7,354 bases of DNA from Cyclobacteriaceae bacterium (GTDB lineage Bacteria; Bacteroidota; Bacteroidia; Cytophagales; Cyclobacteriaceae): the NCBI GenBank assembly GCA_025455225.1, contig JALOMY010000144.1, positions 1-7,354 of the forward strand, given 5' to 3'. Below, in pieces: positions 6,264 through 7,354 of the stretch. A model generated the notes under the pieces. That model saw only the letters and a program-made list of their open reading frames with translations. It was not told where the DNA came from and did not search any database. A program made the position numbers and the translations under genes. The stretch's first letter is position 1, and each line of letters starts with the position of its first letter.

Positions 6264-7354
6264 ATGAATTATAAAATAGTTTTTTTGGTGCTGTTGGTTG
6301 TTTCGCTTGCCGATGAATGTTTAAGTCAAAAAGACAACAGCATTCTAACCGGCAAAGTTACGTTCATCACATCAACGAATGTTTATGTTCGGTTTGATAA
6401 TACTCAGAACATTGCCATCGGAGATACATTATGGCAGTCGCGCAATGGAAAATTAACACCGGTTTTACGGGTTAGTAATAAATCCTCTTCTTCATGCGTG
6501 GCCTCTGGTGTAGGTGGATATGAAGCAACGGTTGGTGATTTGATGATTCACCGTCCGGCAATCCATGTAACGGAGCCTGTAAATGAAGATCAGAGAATGC
6601 CACCGGTAACAGAAATTGAGAACAGGACAAGGCAGGGAAAAGCAATCCGGGGAAGCATTTCTGCATCAAGCTACAGTTCGATCTCCTCCATCCGGGATGA
6701 TTTGCACAGAACCATGTATCGATTGTCCTTGCGTGCACCGGCTATTAATAATTCTAAATTCTCATTTGAAACGTATCTGAATTACAGGCAAACCTTTATA
6801 AGCAGTGACAGCTTCTCATTAAAAAAGCAAGCTGATATCTTTGATGTTTATAACCTGTCCGTTCGGTATAATGCAAGTCCTACTTTATCCTTTACGGTAG
6901 GAAGAAAAATTAATTCGAGTGTCTCATCCATTGGCGCCATTGACGGTCTTCAGGCCGAGAAGTTTTTCGGGAGTTTTTATACCGGTGTAATTGTGGGTTT
7001 CCGACCGGATATACTGGATTATAAGTTCAATTCCGATCTTCTTCAATACGGTGGATACATTGGCATCAAGACCGACAGCAGGATGCTGTATTCGTTAACC
7101 ACGCTGGGAGTACTGGAACAAACCAATAACGGTGAAATTGACAGACGATACATGTACTTTCAACATTCCAGTACGATTAATGGAAAATTAAACCTGTTTT
7201 CTTCGCTTGAACTGGATCTGTATAGCCTAATTAATGGAACGATTAGCAACGAGCCCAGGCTAACGAATTTGTTTGTATCTGCTGGTTATAGGTTTAGCAG
7301 GAAGGTTGACATTACACTTTCCTATGATACCCGTAAACAAATACTTTATTATGA
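6264..7354 (+). CDS. Exported beta-rich protein, probable outer-membrane barrel (3' end outside window)
   Basis: The frame is open from ATG 6264 to the window edge (363 codons seen), 6 bases after the 16-haem cytochrome. Residues 1-21 form a signal peptide (Lys4, hydrophobic 5-16, likely cut before Gln22). Residues 28-97 form a compact, probably all-beta domain (GKVTFITSTNVYVRF, then IAIGDTLW, then VGDLMIHRP), which I remember only as a recurring domain of unknown function in Bacteroidota. A Pro-, Glu- and Arg-rich linker (98-128) follows. From about 128 onward, alternating polar/hydrophobic strands with many Tyr, Phe, Ser and Asn and tight turns (RGSISASSYSSIS, FSFETYLNYRQ, LYSLTTLGVLEQ, LFVSAGYRFSRK) look like an outer-membrane beta-barrel. 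There is no CxxCH, so it is not a cytochrome; Cys78 is the only Cys in the mature part. Its position suggests a porin-like sheath or docking partner for the cytochromes, by analogy with MtrB in porin-cytochrome complexes, though I see no sequence likeness to MtrB. Barrel moderately sure; role inferred. Confidence 0.65.
   Translation, partial: MNYKIVFLVLLVVSLADECLSQKDNSILTGKVTFITSTNVYVRFDNTQNIAIGDTLWQSRNGKLTPVLRVSNKSSSSCVASGVGGYEATVGDLMIHRPAIHVTEPVNEDQRMPPVTEIENRTRQGKAIRGSISASSYSSISSIRDDLHRTMYRLSLRAPAINNSKFSFETYLNYRQTFISSDSFSLKKQADIFDVYNLSVRYNASPTLSFTVGRKINSSVSSIGAIDGLQAEKFFGSFYTGVIVGFRPDILDYKFNSDLLQYGGYIGIKTDSRMLYSLTTLGVLEQTNNGEIDRRYMYFQHSSTINGKLNLFSSLELDLYSLINGTISNEPRLTNLFVSAGYRFSRKVDITLSYDTRKQILYY

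Noticed and set aside
6472..6738. Minus-strand 88-residue frame at the start of the barrel gene
   Set aside because: The plus-strand frame from 6264 is open for over 1 kb with a signal peptide and coherent beta-strand pattern, so the minus-strand frame is a shadow.

Overview
The window looks like a piece of a Bacteroidota (Cytophagales-like) chromosome. This is inferred from the long N-terminal extension joined to a CcsA-type haem exporter (the fused CcsBA form common in this phylum), AT-rich start regions with little Shine-Dalgarno signal, predicted signal-peptide cleavage just before Gln, and the style of the outer-membrane protein at the right edge. No rRNA or marker gene is present, so the assignment stays at phylum level. 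All six genes are on the + strand and packed like one transcription unit: a 95-base gap after the first gene, then a short overlap, a 3-base gap, a 22-base overlap and a 6-base gap. There is no gene-free stretch above 100 bases, and I see no RNA gene, mobile element, CRISPR array or convincing terminator.

Layout: (1) 3-1157, C-terminal part of a CcsBA-type cytochrome c haem lyase, cut by the left edge. (2) 1253-2113, a five-helix membrane protein with two His pairs, each 14 residues apart, on helices 3 and 5: the ferric reductase/NADPH oxidase pattern for two stacked b haems. (3) 2101-3444, a membrane-anchored ferredoxin-flavoprotein with FAD and NAD(P)H sites but no redox-active CxxC. (4) 3448-5046, an exported cytochrome c with 20 CxxCH haem sites. 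(5) 5025-6257, a second exported cytochrome c with 16 CxxCH sites. (6) 6264 to the right edge, an exported beta-rich protein, probably an outer-membrane barrel, cut by the window end.

Read together, the genes describe a possible electron conduit across the whole envelope: cytoplasmic NAD(P)H to FAD and Fe-S, to a two-haem b-type membrane wire, to up to 36 periplasmic c haems, to an outer-membrane protein. The neighbouring haem lyase would mature the cytochromes. The direction of electron flow and the final donor or acceptor cannot be read from the sequence. The two cytochromes are built on the same three-haem repeat. The repeat register carries across the gene boundary (the first ends after haem 2 of a triplet, the second begins with haem 3), as if one 12-triplet array had been split into two proteins. 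I do not recognise this exact gene set as a named system.
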